From positions 1 to 64,000 of the forward strand of contig NZ_AZEQ01000002.1 of assembly GCF_001436025.1 (NCBI RefSeq): a stretch of 64,000 bases of DNA, read 5' to 3'. Below are positions 54,557-63,814 of this stretch, one piece after another. A program made the position numbers and the translations under genes. Each line of letters opens with the position of its first letter. Positions within the stretch are counted from its first letter, which is position 1. This stretch comes from Limosilactobacillus mucosae DSM 13345. Its GTDB lineage: Bacteria > Bacillota > Bacilli > Lactobacillales > Lactobacillaceae. The notes beneath the pieces are model-generated. The model was given only the letters and a program-made list of their open reading frames with translations, had not been told where the DNA came from and ran no database searches.

Positions 54557-54722
54557 AAAAACTCCTTAAAAATAACTAGCTACCATTATACCGATTCTGG
54601 CAAAGAATACCATTTAAAATTAAAAAATTATAAGAATTGAAGGCTGATGAGGTACTCGGTTTCAATCTTTTTAGCAATTGGCGTTATAATGTTCAATAAA
54701 TTTAACGAAATGAGGAAAGAAA

Positions 54723-57260
54723 ATGGCAGACTCAACGCGTTTTTATGAAAAATTTCAACCAGTCCACTACGACATCTACCTGGATATCGACCGCGCCGCC
54801 AAGCATTTTAAAGGCATTACGACGATCAAAGGCAATGCTGTGGACACTAAGATTGCACTGCATCAAAAGTTTCTAAACGTTGCCAGCGTTCAGGCTGATG
54901 GACAGGACGTACCATTCAGCTTCAGCGACCGTCAAGAAGCCATTCAGCTTGAACTGCCGCATTCTGGCGACGTGGAGTTAAAAGTAGTTTATGATGCCAA
55001 GCTGACTGATACGATGATGGGGATCTATCCGTCATACTACACGGTTGCCGGCCAAAAAAAGCAGCTGATTGGTACGCAGTTTGAAACCACGGCGGCGCGG
55101 CAGGCTTTTCCTGGGATTGATGAGCCAGAAGCCAAGGCGACGTTTTCGTTAGCCATCAAGTATGACGAACAGCCAGGCGAAACCATCATTGCCAATATGC
55201 CGGAAGATCATGTTGAAAATGGCGTGCACTACTTCCAAGAAACCGTCAAGATGTCTACTTATCTGGTTGCATTTGCGTTTGGCGAGCTGCAGAGCAAGTT
55301 TGCCAAAACCAAGAGCGGCGTTGAGATCGGTGTCTTTTCTACGAAGGCCCATCAGCCAAAAGAACTTGATTTCTCATTGGATATTGCCAAACGCGCGATT
55401 GAGTTTTATGAAGACTTTTACCAGACGCCATATCCACTGCCACAGTCATATCAATTAGCCTTGCCAGACTTTTCAGCCGGCGCGATGGAGAACTGGGGCC
55501 TGGTTACCTATCGTGAGGCCTACATGCTTTTGGATCCGGACAATACGATGCTCAATCAAAAACGGCTGATTGCCACGGTCATCACGCATGAGCTGGCACA
55601 TCAATGGTTTGGTGATCTGGTTACGATGAAGTGGTGGGATGATCTTTGGCTGAATGAGTCATTTGCCAACATGATGGAATACGTGGCTGTCGATGCTCTG
55701 GAGCCGGAATGGAACGTTTGGGAGATGTTTCAGACTTCTGAGGTTCCAATGGCGCTGCAGCGGGATGCTACGGATGGCGTGCAGTCGGTTCACGTTGCCG
55801 TTGATGACCCCGCGGAGATCGATACGCTGTTTGATGGAGCGATCGTTTATGCCAAAGGTGCGCGGATGCTGGTAATGGTGCGGGCATTGCTGGGCGATGA
55901 AGCGATGCGCAAGGGCTTGAAGAACTACTTTGCTGCCCATCAATATGGCAATGCTACGGGAGCCGATCTTTGGCAGGCATTAGGCGAGGCTTCAGGAATG
56001 AATGTTGGCCAGATCATGGAGTCGTGGCTGGAGCATCCGGGCTATCCGGTAGTCGAGGTCAAGGTTGAGGATGGCAAGCTTATGCTCAGTCAGCAGCAGT
56101 TCTTTATTGGTGATGGCGAGGAAAAGAGCCGTCTCTGGCAGATTCCATTAAATGCCAATTATAATCAGGCACCAGCGATCTTTAGCGAACAAAGCCTGGT
56201 TTTAGGCGACTATGCCCAGCTGCGAAAACAAAATGGTCGGCCGTTCCGCGTTAATGTAGGCGATAATTCGCATGTCATCGTTAAATATGATGAGACGCTG
56301 CTAAATGATATTTTGGATCACCTTGATGAACTGGGAGCCATCGATCAGCTGCAGCTGCTGCAGGATCTGCGTCTGTTGGCAGAAGGACGGCAGATTTCCT
56401 ATGCTCAGATCGTCCCGCTGCTGAGTCGCTTTAAAGACAGTCGTTCTGGAATCGTTAATGAAATGCTGTACCATGTGGCTAACAGTCTCAAAAACTTTGT
56501 CCAGCCGGCTGCCAAGACAGAGCGTCAACTGCAGCAGCTGTTTGATCAACTTAGCGTCAAGCAGGTGCAGCGGCTTGGCTGGCTTTCACAAAAAGATGAG
56601 TCCAATGATGATCAATTAACGCGGCCAATCGTATTGAGCGCGGCCTTGTATGCGCAAAACCGTGACACAATCAAGCAGGCGCAGGCATTGTTTGATCAGT
56701 ATCAGGATCATCTGGCGGATCTGCCGGCTGATGTACGGGGACTGGTGCTGGCCAACGAGGTTAAAAACTATGGCAGCCAGGAACTATTTGATACGCTGCT
56801 GGCGGATTATCAAAAGACTGCCGATGCCGGTTTTAAGCAGGATATCTGTGCAGCTTTGACCAAGACGCAGGATGATCAATTGATTGCCCAGCTGATTGAT
56901 CGGTTTGAAGATGCCGATACCATCAAGCCACAGGATCTGCGGGCTTGGTTTAGAGGCGTTTTGGCTAATGATCATGGTCAACAGGCAGCCTGGGACTGGA
57001 TCCAGCAAGAATGGTCATGGCTGGAAAAGACCGTTGGCGGCGACATGGAATTTCCAACCTATATTACCGTAATCTCTCGTATCTTTAAGACTGCGCAGCG
57101 ATTGGCCGAATTCAAGCGTTTCTTTACGCCTAAGGAAAACGACCCAATGCTGAAACGCGAAATTCAAATGGATGAAAAGGTGATTGCCAGTCGCGTAGAA
57201 TTGATTGAAAGCGAGCAGGCCGCGGTTAATGCTGCAATTGCTAAGACGGTTGCCGAATAA
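54723..57260 (+). CDS. pepN: Aminopeptidase N (PepN)
   Basis: 845 residues, family M1 zinc metallopeptidase. GAMEN (253-257), the zinc site HELAHQW with His289, Glu290, His293, and the distant Glu312 (WLNESFA) all present. The C-terminal ERAP1-like helical domain fills residues 520-830. It releases N-terminal residues from peptides in the cytosol. A -10 TATAAT (54685-54690) lies upstream. Works with PepX and PepI on imported peptides. Confidence 0.97.
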   Translation: MADSTRFYEKFQPVHYDIYLDIDRAAKHFKGITTIKGNAVDTKIALHQKFLNVASVQADGQDVPFSFSDRQEAIQLELPHSGDVELKVVYDAKLTDTMMGIYPSYYTVAGQKKQLIGTQFETTAARQAFPGIDEPEAKATFSLAIKYDEQPGETIIANMPEDHVENGVHYFQETVKMSTYLVAFAFGELQSKFAKTKSGVEIGVFSTKAHQPKELDFSLDIAKRAIEFYEDFYQTPYPLPQSYQLALPDFSAGAMENWGLVTYREAYMLLDPDNTMLNQKRLIATVITHELAHQWFGDLVTMKWWDDLWLNESFANMMEYVAVDALEPEWNVWEMFQTSEVPMALQRDATDGVQSVHVAVDDPAEIDTLFDGAIVYAKGARMLVMVRALLGDEAMRKGLKNYFAAHQYGNATGADLWQALGEASGMNVGQIMESWLEHPGYPVVEVKVEDGKLMLSQQQFFIGDGEEKSRLWQIPLNANYNQAPAIFSEQSLVLGDYAQLRKQNGRPFRVNVGDNSHVIVKYDETLLNDILDHLDELGAIDQLQLLQDLRLLAEGRQISYAQIVPLLSRFKDSRSGIVNEMLYHVANSLKNFVQPAAKTERQLQQLFDQLSVKQVQRLGWLSQKDESNDDQLTRPIVLSAALYAQNRDTIKQAQALFDQYQDHLADLPADVRGLVLANEVKNYGSQELFDTLLADYQKTADAGFKQDICAALTKTQDDQLIAQLIDRFEDADTIKPQDLRAWFRGVLANDHGQQAAWDWIQQEWSWLEKTVGGDMEFPTYITVISRIFKTAQRLAEFKRFFTPKENDPMLKREIQMDEKVIASRVELIESEQAAVNAAIAKTVAE

Positions 57261-57770
57261 CGAAACAGAAACTAAAAAACTGGCAGCTTTTGGCGGCTGG
57301 CTGATAATCCTGAAAGTATGCAGGAACCCGACTTTTATGATTGCTTGACTGCATGCCTTGTGAAGAAAGTATGGCTTGAGGGCTTGGGCGGCTTGAAATT
57401 ACCTACTATCGACAGATTTTTTACCAAAAGTAGGTACATGCATAGCCGATTTATTTTGCTTTATCTACTTTTGCCATTTTTTCTGTGAATCGTAGGTAAA
57501 TCTGTATATTCTAAGGCTGATAGGGTTAGACCGACTTTGTGAATTACCTCCGATTACGTGTTTTTATCAACATAGTAGGTAATGTTAGGGGCCCCTAACT
57601 CGATATACATTAGTTTTTTCCTACTTATACATTGATTTTTTCGAAAAGTAGGTAATGATGGTTTCGTCATATGTTTTATACAAAAATTTCTGCATAAGAG
57701 CCGCTATTTAAGCTGTTAATGACGGACCTAACCTGATCCAGATTGCAGCAGAGTCATAACTATGGCGAAA
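57261..57770. other. Long intergenic region with repeat array
   Basis: 510 bp between pepN and the HesB-like gene, with no gene I can support. Bases 57357-57399 form a conserved leader (shared with 37503-37546) ahead of the four units listed separately. From 57655 to 57770 I see nothing else definite. Confidence 0.5.
57400..57654. repeat. Array of four 37-bp units with inverted octamer ends
   Basis: Units at 57400-57436, 57462-57498, 57545-57581 and 57618-57654. Left ends TACCTACT, TATCTACT, TACCTCCG and TTCCTACT; right ends AGTAGGTA, CGTAGGTA, AGTAGGTA and AGTAGGTA. The left and right octamers start exactly 29 bp apart in every unit. Each has a T5-T6 run in its middle, while the remaining internal bases differ. 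Intervals are 25, 46 and 36 bp and unrelated. The third interval contains a 16-bp perfect palindrome at 57584-57599. Not CRISPR-like (middles vary) and no associated gene recognised. Confidence 0.75.
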
Positions 57771-58136
57771 TCAGTCCCACAGCCCCTCAAAGCGGGTATT
57801 GCCTTTAGAAGCTGCGGTGTTGGCATCGACCGGCTCGCCATTGCCATTAAAGAAATGAAACGTCAGGCCATTTTGCGGATCATAGTCGATCAGCGTGGTC
57901 TTGCCTGAAAAGAACCAGCTGTCTTGATCATCGATATGGTAGTTGATCTCATCGATAATAACCTGCAAAACCGGCTGTTTGGGCTGATCTTCTCTTTGAT
58001 AGGACTGCTTGGGGCCATAATTGACGTGTCCATTGCGGCCACCAGTTGGAGTAAAGAAGCGCACGCCGCTGCCAGGCTGCAGATCCAGCTGCTTGATCAG
58101 CCATTGTTGAGCGGTCTTTGAAATTTTTAGCTGCAT
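57771..58136 (-). CDS. HesB/YneR-like iron-sulfur biosynthesis fold protein
   Basis: 121 residues. The sequence LKISKTAQQWLIKQLDLQPGSGVRFF, followed by the central IIDEINYHIDDQDSWFFSG segment, matches the small Fe-S biosynthesis-fold proteins of Firmicutes (YneR type). The conserved cysteines of IscA are missing, as is usual for this subgroup, so it need not carry a cluster. The length fits. Confidence 0.75.
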   Translation of the reverse strand: MQLKISKTAQQWLIKQLDLQPGSGVRFFTPTGGRNGHVNYGPKQSYQREDQPKQPVLQVIIDEINYHIDDQDSWFFSGKTTLIDYDPQNGLTFHFFNGNGEPVDANTAASKGNTRFEGLWD

Positions 58137-58480
58137 TAAATCACCTGCTTTTGTTTGCTAGAAAATAATTGTTTTAAGATGTTTGAGCAAGATTTATTCG
58201 ATTCGCTGGCGTCATTAAAATCTAAGCTTAACCGATGACCCTAGAATATCGATGTTTGGGCCGTTATGCAAATAATCAGCGCTTGAAGCAAGCTTTGGAT
58301 TCAGCAGTATCGAAACGCTGACTTGGCATATAATTGGCTGGCCCTCAAAAAGTGAGTCAAACTAGCGGCTAAAAAACGTCAGGGAGATTTTTGGATTTTG
58401 CTGCTAATCAGGCAGAATTTTGCGTTAAGATAGAAAAGACAGTGTCAAGAAAGAATTATTAATAAGGATTGATATTTAAA
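58137..58480. other. Intergenic region upstream of dacA
   Basis: 344 bp with no supported gene. A minor feature is TTTTGCGTTAAGATAGA (58418-58434), nearly identical to the sequence upstream of the Ser/Thr-rich protein gene (24658-24674), both likely carrying a TAAGAT -10. Confidence 0.4.
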
Positions 58481-59686
58481 ATGAATAGACATAGCTGGAA
58501 GAAACGCCTGCAGAACCTGGTTTTGGTACTGCTCAGCCTTAATCTCAGCCTGCTTGGCCTTTCTTCAATGGTTTTGGCTGATGGCGAGGCAACTGAAGAA
58601 TCAACGGTTGTCGCGCAAGACAGCTTATCAGACAGCAACGGCCACCAATCGGGACAAAACGTGGGTACGAGCCAAGATGTCGATGCCAAGGCTGCGATTG
58701 CCATGGATGCTAAGACTGGGCAGATTCTGTACCAAAAAAACGCGCGAAAACGTTATCCGGTTGCTTCCACCATTAAGATTCTCACACTGGCCGTCATTGA
58801 AAAAGATATTCAGGCTCATAAGCTAAGCTGGGATCAAAAGGTAACGATCTCGCATCCAGTGGCGGTCATGGCCAATGACTGGCGCTTTTCCAACGTTCCC
58901 CTGAATGAAGGTGAAAGCTATACGATTAAGTCATTGGTTGATTCAATGATGCTGGTTTCGGCTGATGGCAGTGCCGAAGCGCTAGCCTTAGCTGACGCCG
59001 GCAGCGTGGCTAAGTTCAATACAAAGATGCAGCAGGTTGCCAAAGAAGCTGGTGTGACCGATGCCAAGATCTACAACATGATTGGCCTGGAGAATGGTGA
59101 TTTGGGGACGCTGCGCTTGAAAAATGTCTCCAAAAACGCCGAAAATCAAATTTCAGCTGTCGATCTGGCTAAGATTGCCAGCTGGCTGTTGAACCATTAT
59201 CCCGATGTCGTCAACATTACCAAAACAGCGCAAGAAGACTTTCCAGTCAGTGCCTCACAGACATATCACATGCAAAATATCAATCTGATGATCAAGGGAG
59301 CGGCTCTGGATCGAGCAGATGGTGAGATCGATGGCCTAAAGACCGGGACGACTGATTCAGCCGGCAACTGCTTTGTCAGCACCGGAACGTTTAACAATCG
59401 CCGCCTGGTTACGGTAGTCTTAAACGTTCCTGGCGACTTCAACAATCAGTTCCAACAGACCAATAACCTCTATAATCGCGTATTGGGTCGCTTTGCACCA
59501 CAGACGATCAAAAAAGGTGCGCTGATCAAAGTCGGTCAAAAGAAGGCACGAGCAGCTAAAACAACGACGCTGTGGCTGCCTAAAGATACCAAGCTTGAAA
59601 AAAAGACGATTAAGATAAAGGGAACACTGAAAGGCAGCAAGCTAACGCCTAACGACATGCCACAGGTTGCCCTAAAGCTAAAGTAA
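58481..59686 (+). CDS. dacA: D-alanyl-D-alanine carboxypeptidase (DacA-like)
   Basis: 401 residues from the ATG at 58481; an in-frame TTG four codons earlier is poorly spaced from AAGGA. A signal peptide with a run of Leu ends near ADG (37-39). Family S11 transpeptidase fold: SxxK in ASTIK, KTG in DGLKTGTTDSAG, and a C-terminal beta-rich domain (from 335). The middle motif reads SAD where SxN is usual. It trims the terminal D-Ala of peptidoglycan stem peptides outside the cell. Confidence 0.9.
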   Translation: MNRHSWKKRLQNLVLVLLSLNLSLLGLSSMVLADGEATEESTVVAQDSLSDSNGHQSGQNVGTSQDVDAKAAIAMDAKTGQILYQKNARKRYPVASTIKILTLAVIEKDIQAHKLSWDQKVTISHPVAVMANDWRFSNVPLNEGESYTIKSLVDSMMLVSADGSAEALALADAGSVAKFNTKMQQVAKEAGVTDAKIYNMIGLENGDLGTLRLKNVSKNAENQISAVDLAKIASWLLNHYPDVVNITKTAQEDFPVSASQTYHMQNINLMIKGAALDRADGEIDGLKTGTTDSAGNCFVSTGTFNNRRLVTVVLNVPGDFNNQFQQTNNLYNRVLGRFAPQTIKKGALIKVGQKKARAAKTTTLWLPKDTKLEKKTIKIKGTLKGSKLTPNDMPQVALKLK

Positions 59687-59687
59687 A

Positions 59688-59736
59688 AGCAAAAGCGCTG
59701 ATTCAGACTGTTCAAAGTCTAAATCAGCGCTTTTAT
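59688..59736. terminator. Bidirectional terminator
   Basis: AAAAGCGCTGATT and AATCAGCGCTTTT arms plus AGACT/AGTCT, between the convergent dacA and hydrolase genes. Confidence 0.85.
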
Positions 59737-59776
59737 GCTGAATCGGTAAAGCAGTGCCGATCTTAAACTGCTGGAC

Positions 59777-60697
59777 CTATTTGTTTAAGATCTTGCTGGT
59801 TGATTTGGCCAGCTTTTCAATCGTATTTTCACCATTTTGCATTGAAGAGTTGTCATCAGTGTAGACTGCGATCGTATAGCTGTCGCTGGCGCCATTGTTA
59901 CCGGGTATGTAGCCGATACTGTTGATGATCCAGCCATCGTCTTCGTCCAGCCAGCCGTTTTTAAGGTAGAAGTTGGTGCTGCCGGCTGAAATTCCCCATT
60001 GCTGATCGCTTTCAACGTTTTGCATCAGATTGCGTACATACGACTGCTGACTGGTGCTTAAGAGGTTGGATGAGTAGAAAATGGCGTTGAGCAGTTTAAG
60101 CTGATCGCTAGGAGTAGTAGTTGAAAGTCCCCATTCTTCATGGGCCTTAGAGTCAGTCATTCCCAGTTTGTCAAAAGTCTCCTGCAGGCCGCTTTTTTCT
60201 CCCAGCTCAACAAACAGAGCCGAAGCGGCGGTATTGCTGCTGTTTTCAATCATGGCCTGGGCATTGGCCTGCTCGCTGCTGTTTAATGTGCCCTGTTTCA
60301 TCAAGAGACCGACCAAAATTGAGACCTTGACTGTGCTGGCCATGCGATATGAATGATTTGCAGCGTTGGATGCCGTGTAGGTCTTTTTGGTTTGGTTCGA
60401 GTAGACGGCAATGGCCACGTGTCCGTCAGCCTGCTGAAGAGTTGATTTCCAGGCGTCCTGCAGCTGAGTATTGGTACTGTCGGCAGTTGATGAGGAGCTG
60501 TTGGAGACTACCTTTTGGACGATTTTTAAGGGCGATGACAGTTTAACGCTGGCGTTACGGGAACTATTCAGACCAGGAATCAGCAAACCGGCCGTACATC
60601 CTAAGGCGACAAATATCAGGATGATCGTCAGCCATTTAAACAGACGGCGCCTTCGATTGGGTTTAAACTGAGTTTTTCGTGCTGGTCGCTGGTTCAT
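59777..60697 (-). CDS. Beta-lactamase-fold serine hydrolase (membrane-anchored)
   Basis: 306 residues. A basic N-terminus, one membrane segment (about 22-42) and a Ser-rich linker precede a class A beta-lactamase-like domain: SxxK in ASTVK, a SxN-like SSN in ENSSNTA, and KNG in place of KTG. Such proteins in lactobacilli are envelope hydrolases rather than true resistance enzymes. Ribosome site GGAAGGA. Convergent with dacA. Confidence 0.82.
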   Translation of the reverse strand: MNQRPARKTQFKPNRRRRLFKWLTIILIFVALGCTAGLLIPGLNSSRNASVKLSSPLKIVQKVVSNSSSSTADSTNTQLQDAWKSTLQQADGHVAIAVYSNQTKKTYTASNAANHSYRMASTVKVSILVGLLMKQGTLNSSEQANAQAMIENSSNTAASALFVELGEKSGLQETFDKLGMTDSKAHEEWGLSTTTPSDQLKLLNAIFYSSNLLSTSQQSYVRNLMQNVESDQQWGISAGSTNFYLKNGWLDEDDGWIINSIGYIPGNNGASDSYTIAVYTDDNSSMQNGENTIEKLAKSTSKILNK

Positions 60698-60894
60698 TAC
60701 AATTTCCTTCCATGATTTTTTTATTTAGAATATAAAAACTTTTGTAAAGACTAAAATAGTTTAACACCTCAAATTGAAGAATTCATGAATTTTGAAGCAG
60801 TTATGCCATGTTTGCAGGCAAAAGCTTTGTCACAGATTTTGAATTAATCTAAAGTAGATATCGTGATCAACATTGTTAGCTTAAGGAGAGGTTT

Positions 60895-63753
60895 ATGACG
60901 TGGATAGATGATCAGCTGCGAGCTGACTTACAAAATGGCTTTATCGATGGCAGTCTGCCGGCTGGCGCACTGGGACCAGAAATCTTAACCAATCGACAAG
61001 GCAATACGATATTTAACGAAATCAAAAATGAACTGCGCACCTGCACGAATTTTAAGATGGCAGTTGCCTTCATTACGCCGGCTGTTTTAGTGCCAATTAA
61101 ATCGATCATGATGGACCTGGCGCAAAAAGGAGTTGGCGGTGAGCTTTTGACGGGAACCTATCTGCAGTTCAATTCTCCTCAGGTCTTTGCCGAATTGATG
61201 AAGATTCCTAATTTGAAGGTGCGCTTGACTGGAGAGGTCGGCTTTCACCAAAAAGGCTACTGGTTTGACCATCAAGACTATGAGACGTTGATCATCGGCA
61301 GTGCCAACCTGACGATGGACGCGCTTTTAAAAAATGCCGAATGGTGTCTTAAAGTCAGCTCTAAGCATCAAGGAGCCGTTATTCAGCAGTTTGCAGCTGA
61401 GTTTGGCAATCAATGGCAGGCGGGGGTTCAATTAAACGCGGCATGGCTGACGGCATATCAAAAAGGCTGGCAGGCACCAGTCTTAAGCACAGCATCGCAA
61501 ACGAGCCAGTCTGATCTGATTACGCCCAATGCCATGCAAAAAGCTGCCTGCAAACGAATTGAGGCGCTGTGCCAGGCTGGTGAAAAGCGGGCTTTGGTAA
61601 TTTCAGCAACGGGGACAGGGAAAACGTATTTGGCCGCGTTTGCCGTTCAAAACGCCCAACCTAACCGCGTCCTGGTGATTGCCCATCGTGAGCAGCTGCT
61701 TTTAAAGGCGCGGGCCAGTTTTCAAAAGATTATTGGCGGTCAAGATCAAGACTATGGCTTTTTTACCAGTCAGCAGACGCCCGGCACCGCGCGATACGTG
61801 TTTGCCACGGTCCAGACGCTGGCAAGGCACTTGGATCAGATTGGGCCGGCTGATTTTGACTATGTGATTATTGATGAGGTCCATCATGCCGGTGCGGCCA
61901 GCTATCAAAAAATCATCAACTGGCTGCAGCCGCGCTTTTTATTGGGACTGACGGCTACTCCGGATCGAACCGATGATTTCAACGTCTATGCCTTGTTCAA
62001 CTACCAGCTGGCCTATGAGATTCGACTTCAAGAGGCGTTAAGCGAGCGGATGCTGTGCCCATTTCAGTTTGTTGGCGTCAGTGACTATGTCTGGCAGGGA
62101 CAGACCGTTAGCGAAAAAACGCCGCTCAAACATTTGATTCAGCCTGAACGGGTGGACTGGATAATCAAAGTGGCTGACTATTATGGACATGACGGGGATG
62201 TCTTGCATGGCTTGATTTTTTGCTCGCGAACCAAAGAAGCTCAAGAACTGGCCGCCCTTTTGACGCAGAAGGGGTATCCGGCGCAGGCGCTAACGGGACA
62301 GGATTCGGCAGCCAAAAGAGAGCAGGCAGTTGCCAGACTGCAAGCCGGTGAGTTGGTCTATCTGATCACGGTTGATGTTTTTAACGAAGGGATCGATATT
62401 CCCTGCGTCAATCAAGTGATCATGCTGCGCGATACGCAATCGGCAATCGTTTTTCTGCAGCAGCTGGGACGCGGACTGCGCAAAGCAGTTGGCAAGCAGT
62501 TTTTGACAGTGATTGATTTTATCGGTAACTATCAGCACAACTATTTGATTCCCCAGGCACTGACTGATGATCATTCCCACCAGCGCAGTCGGGCGCTTCA
62601 GACGCTGCGTGCCGAGCCAACCTTGGGAATTTCAACGATCTCATTTACGCGGCTGGCCTATGAACGGATCCTGGCGTCAGTTGAAAAGGCTCAGCTGACC
62701 GGGATGAGTCTGCTCAAAAGCGAGTTTAGTCAGCTTAAGCAGCGGCTGGGAAGAACACCATTGATGGCTGATTTTCAAAGAGCAGGAATCCTTGATGAAA
62801 GCATCTTTGCCGAAAAGTTTAAGACCTATCCGCGCTTCCTGCAAAAAATGGGAACAACGGTCAATCTCAATCCTCAAACGGAACCGGTTTTACAGTTTCT
62901 GACTGAGGAATTGGCCAATGGCAAGCGCCAGCATGAACTGATTTTATTGGCAATGCTGACCAAGCAGTCAACGATTACAGTCGCTGATTATCAAGCGCAA
63001 CTGCATCAGAATGGCTGTTGGGTTGATGACGCGACCTTGGCATCGGTTAAACGAGTCTTGACGCTGGAATATTATCTGACTAAAGGCAAGATTGGCAGTC
63101 GGATCCGCTATGGCAATCAGTCCTTGATTATCACGACTGGTCAGCAGATTCAGCTGCACCCCCAGATTCAAAACTATCTGAGAGACGCTGAGTTCAGGCT
63201 GTTTTGGAATGATGCCATTGAAACCGGCAGACTGCAGGCTGAAAAGTATGATCAGAAACAACCGCTGACGCTCAACCAGCGCTATACCCGCATGGATGCC
63301 GTCAAGCTCTTGAACAACGCTCAATACATGGTGCCTAATGGAATTGGCGGCTATTATTTCATGGGTGAGACGGGGATTTTGTTTGTGACCTACCACCATT
63401 CAAATACGCGGGCTGCGATTGACTTTGACAATCAGTTTCGCAGCCGGACGCAGCTTTCTTTTTATTCCAAGACCAACCGCACGCTGAACAGCCGCGATGC
63501 CGAAAAGCTGCTGAATCCAAACGCCAGCCTGCATCTATTCGTTAAAAATTCAGATGAGCAGGACCAGTCGCAGTTTGTCTACCTTGGTCTTTGCCAGGTT
63601 ATGCCGGGATCTGCTCATGAGTTTTTGCAAAAGGGTACCAATAAGCCGATTTTTGGCGTGGAGCTGTTGTTAAAACATCCTGTTGATCAAGCACTTTATC
63701 TGGCCTGGCAAAATGAAAGAGCGGCTCATCAGTTCCATCAAGAGAATTCATAA
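60895..63753 (+). CDS. PLD-domain DEAD/DEAH helicase with DUF3427-like C-terminus
   Basis: 952 residues. N-terminal phospholipase D-type nuclease domain with one HxK motif (His118-Lys120) and GSANLT (136-140). Superfamily 2 helicase domain: Walker A ATGTGKT (238-244), DEVH (327-330), TATP (353-356) and the motif VI LGRGLRKAVG. The last ~400 residues match the DUF3427 region of the family. Single HKD proteins form dimers. Function is not settled; possible roles are DNA repair or defence. Start ATG behind AAGGAGAGG. Stand-alone gene. Confidence 0.85.
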   Translation: MTWIDDQLRADLQNGFIDGSLPAGALGPEILTNRQGNTIFNEIKNELRTCTNFKMAVAFITPAVLVPIKSIMMDLAQKGVGGELLTGTYLQFNSPQVFAELMKIPNLKVRLTGEVGFHQKGYWFDHQDYETLIIGSANLTMDALLKNAEWCLKVSSKHQGAVIQQFAAEFGNQWQAGVQLNAAWLTAYQKGWQAPVLSTASQTSQSDLITPNAMQKAACKRIEALCQAGEKRALVISATGTGKTYLAAFAVQNAQPNRVLVIAHREQLLLKARASFQKIIGGQDQDYGFFTSQQTPGTARYVFATVQTLARHLDQIGPADFDYVIIDEVHHAGAASYQKIINWLQPRFLLGLTATPDRTDDFNVYALFNYQLAYEIRLQEALSERMLCPFQFVGVSDYVWQGQTVSEKTPLKHLIQPERVDWIIKVADYYGHDGDVLHGLIFCSRTKEAQELAALLTQKGYPAQALTGQDSAAKREQAVARLQAGELVYLITVDVFNEGIDIPCVNQVIMLRDTQSAIVFLQQLGRGLRKAVGKQFLTVIDFIGNYQHNYLIPQALTDDHSHQRSRALQTLRAEPTLGISTISFTRLAYERILASVEKAQLTGMSLLKSEFSQLKQRLGRTPLMADFQRAGILDESIFAEKFKTYPRFLQKMGTTVNLNPQTEPVLQFLTEELANGKRQHELILLAMLTKQSTITVADYQAQLHQNGCWVDDATLASVKRVLTLEYYLTKGKIGSRIRYGNQSLIITTGQQIQLHPQIQNYLRDAEFRLFWNDAIETGRLQAEKYDQKQPLTLNQRYTRMDAVKLLNNAQYMVPNGIGGYYFMGETGILFVTYHHSNTRAAIDFDNQFRSRTQLSFYSKTNRTLNSRDAEKLLNPNASLHLFVKNSDEQDQSQFVYLGLCQVMPGSAHEFLQKGTNKPIFGVELLLKHPVDQALYLAWQNERAAHQFHQENS

Positions 63754-63762
63754 ATAAAATAG

Positions 63763-63808
63763 AAAACGCGCGACTCAGGCTTCAGCGGGGCTTGAGTCGC
63801 GCGTTTAA
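63763..63808. terminator. Bidirectional terminator
   Basis: AAAACGCGCGACTCAG and CTTGAGTCGCGCGTTT arms form a 15-bp stem between convergent genes. Confidence 0.85.
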
Positions 63809-63814
63809 AAGTAT

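Noticed and set aside
54428-54722. T-box or known riboswitch before the amino acid permease
   Set aside because: No T-box sequence (TGGNACCGCG-type) or recognised aptamer core; the leader ORF with a terminator explains the layout better.
57400-57654. CRISPR array
   Set aside because: Only the octamer ends and central T-run recur; the rest of each 37-bp unit varies, intervals differ in length, and no cas gene is present.
59777-60697. True beta-lactamase resistance gene
   Set aside because: KTG is KNG, and the membrane-anchored layout is that of envelope hydrolases; there is no mobile context.
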